Source of the DNA: Candidatus Agathobaculum merdigallinarum
GTDB taxonomy: Bacteria > Bacillota > Clostridia > Oscillospirales > Butyricicoccaceae
Reading direction: 5' to 3'
NCBI GenBank assembly: GCA_019115425.1
Contig: DXDO01000194.1
Coordinates: 1-6,270, forward strand
DNA length: 6,270 nt
The first letter of the stretch is position 1. Each line of letters opens with the position of its first letter. Shown here one piece after another: positions 5,256 through 6,270 of this stretch. The notes under the pieces are model-generated. The model did no database searches and was not told the origin of the DNA. It worked only from the letters and a program-made list of their open reading frames with translations. The translations under genes and the position numbers were made by a program.

Positions 5256-5999
5256 ATGACTGTGCGAAAACTGGCCGTTTTCCTGCTGCTGGCCTGCCTG
5301 CTGGCGGGCTGCACACAACAGACTGATCCTGCGGAGGCACCGCCCGTCGGGCCGGCGCAGAATGAGCCTGCATCCACGCCGGATGTGGAAACAACGCCGG
5401 AGCCCCCTACGCCGGATCGTGATCCCCCGCAGCAGACTGTGTCCGAGCCGCCCGCAGACGAAGCATTTGTCCGCATCTGGGACTATATCCCGACGATCCG
5501 GATCGATCTGCGCTATACGACTGCGGAAAACTTCACCGGTGAGGTCATTTATGATTTTTCCGACGCGTGGCTGCGCTACGGCACGGTGTGCAAACTCGCC
5601 GACGCGCAGGAACACCTGCTGGAGCAGGGGTACAGCCTGTGTATCTGGGACGCGTTCCGGCCGGCCGAAGCGCAGGACAGGCTGTGGGCGGTTTATCCGG
5701 ACGGCAACTATGTCGCAAACCCTGCAAACGGCTATTCCGGCCATACACGCGGGGACACGGTGGACGTCACGCTTGTCACCGAAACAGGCGAAGCGGTCGA
5801 GCTGCCCTCAGGGTTTGACGACTTCTCCGCCCGCGCGGACCGTGATTACAGCGACGTGTCCGATACGGCTGCCGAAAACGCCCACCTGCTCGAACAGGTC
5901 ATGCAGGAATGCGGCTTTTCCGGCTATGAGAAAGAATGGTGGCATTACAGCGACGCGAATGCCTATCCGCCCGAGCTGGAATTTGTCCCGCCTGCCTGA
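5256..5999 (+). CDS. Lipoprotein D-Ala-D-Ala dipeptidase, VanX/DdpX type (peptidase family M15D)
   Basis: 247 residues. A lipoprotein signal peptide with lipobox LAGC puts the lipidated Cys at 19. A Pro/Glu/Thr-rich low-complexity tether (about 20-70) precedes a VanX-like catalytic domain (about 71-243). Zinc and catalytic marks are SGHTRGDTVDVTL with His163 and Asp170, and EWWH with Glu227 and His230. WDAFRP supplies the substrate-binding Arg135, and NFTG and FDDFSAR also match the family. All key residues appear intact, so it should cleave D-Ala-D-Ala or a similar dipeptide. VanX and DdpX act in the cytoplasm or periplasm; here the enzyme would be anchored outside the membrane, suggesting recycling or scavenging of cell-wall dipeptides rather than glycopeptide resistance. 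No VanH- or ligase-like gene is present in the window. The start follows GGGGAGG by nine bases. It is co-transcribed with the FNT gene. Confidence 0.92.
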   Translation: MTVRKLAVFLLLACLLAGCTQQTDPAEAPPVGPAQNEPASTPDVETTPEPPTPDRDPPQQTVSEPPADEAFVRIWDYIPTIRIDLRYTTAENFTGEVIYDFSDAWLRYGTVCKLADAQEHLLEQGYSLCIWDAFRPAEAQDRLWAVYPDGNYVANPANGYSGHTRGDTVDVTLVTETGEAVELPSGFDDFSARADRDYSDVSDTAAENAHLLEQVMQECGFSGYEKEWWHYSDANAYPPELEFVPPA

Positions 6000-6010
6000 A
6001 CCGAAAACAG

Positions 6011-6051
6011 CAGCAGCCGCGACGGCTTTGTCCATCGCGGCTGCTGTTTTT
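6011..6051 (+). terminator. Intrinsic terminator after the dipeptidase gene
   Basis: A perfect 12-base GC-rich stem (6011-6022 with 6035-6046) around a 12-base loop is followed by five T (6047-6051). It begins 11 bases after the stop codon at 5999. The minus-strand side is followed by a TTTT four bases beyond the stem, so weaker termination in that direction is possible. Confidence 0.92.
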
Positions 6052-6145
6052 ATGTCAAAATGTATACCAAGCCCTGTGCAGGCGAAACCGGATGCTGCTC
6101 CATAAAGTCCAGAAATCCGTCATACCAGAGCGAACCGAAAATCAC
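6050..6145 (-). pseudogene. Fragment of an alpha/beta-hydrolase esterase gene
   Basis: On the minus strand 31 codons between two stops include GSLWYDGFLDFMEQHP followed by LVYILT. This resembles the segment just after the nucleophile region of IroE/Fes-type putative esterases, where GSLWY-x-F is followed some 20 residues on by VYxSLGDKE. Here the frame ends in the terminator of the dipeptidase gene right where that second motif should continue. It also has no start and no catalytic Ser motif upstream, because the integrase fragment begins there. It is a middle piece only and cannot be functional. The family assignment is from memory of the motif and is moderately sure. Confidence 0.45.
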
Positions 6146-6166
6146 TCATATTTTTGCATTCCGTGA

Positions 6167-6265
6167 ACGAATTCGTGGTTGGATTCTCAATCGGTAAGCG
6201 TTACAGAAATTTATACCCATGTAAACGTGGACGATCAGCGCCGTGCAGCCAGCAAATTGGCATAG
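6167..6265 (+). pseudogene. C-terminal remnant of a tyrosine recombinase (phage/ICE-type integrase)
   Basis: A 32-codon frame between a stop at 6164-6166 and TAG at 6263-6265 contains SVSVTEIYTHVNVDDQRRAA. This is the typical end of XerC/XerD-like integrases, including the catalytic tyrosine in TEIYTH. The preceding LGHxS box appears altered to LDSQS, losing the conserved His. The region before it (about 6141-6170) only loosely resembles the HxxRHSFATN box in shifted frames, with no intact HxLRH motif. There is no start codon or upstream catalytic Arg, so it is a dead remnant. It points to a former integrated element at or beyond the right edge. Confidence 0.6.
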
Positions 6266-6270
6266 TGAGG

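Noticed and set aside
758..5999. A vancomycin-resistance cluster suggested by a VanRS-like two-component system near a VanX-like dipeptidase
   Set aside because: The genes are on opposite strands in separate transcription units, no dehydrogenase or D-Ala-D-lactate/serine ligase is present, the dipeptidase is a lipoprotein, and its promoter lacks the operator found at the two-component operon.

Overview
The window reads as chromosomal DNA from a fairly GC-rich member of the Clostridia, most likely a gut Oscillospirales-type bacterium. This is an inference from strong AGGAGG-type ribosome binding sites, sigma-A promoters, the lipobox, and protein families I associate with that class. No rRNA, tRNA, CRISPR array or intact mobile element was seen.

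Left and centre (1-4424) are read entirely from the minus strand. In transcription order: a 48-codon orphan membrane peptide gene (4278-4424); a 122-residue internally duplicated four-helix membrane protein (3785-4153); a roughly 300-base stretch with only gene-like debris; then a tight four-gene operon (3379 to 197). The operon encodes a polytopic membrane protein, an OmpR/PhoB-type response regulator, a sensor histidine kinase with almost no extracellular loop, and a two-helix membrane protein. It ends in a strong intrinsic terminator (160-194). The first nine codons of another minus-strand gene lie at the left edge (1-29).

Right part (4515-6051) is a plus-strand operon with a near-consensus promoter. 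It encodes a short formate/nitrite-transporter-family channel and a lipoprotein version of a VanX-type D-Ala-D-Ala dipeptidase, followed by a strong terminator. The last 220 bases hold two broken genes back to back: a piece of an alpha/beta-hydrolase esterase (minus) and the C-terminal end of a tyrosine recombinase (plus).

The most interesting signal is a 42-base promoter architecture found upstream of the two-component operon and upstream of the 122-residue protein gene, with a weaker version before the left-edge gene. Repeats of the form ACAnAnn, phased every 11 bases, sit over the place of the -35 box and at a fixed distance from the -10 box. This is the layout expected for an OmpR/PhoB-family regulator. 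The likely reading is an autoregulated envelope-response module: kinase and regulator sense a membrane event and switch on their own operon, the duplicated membrane protein, and perhaps the left-edge gene. What the membrane proteins do is unknown.
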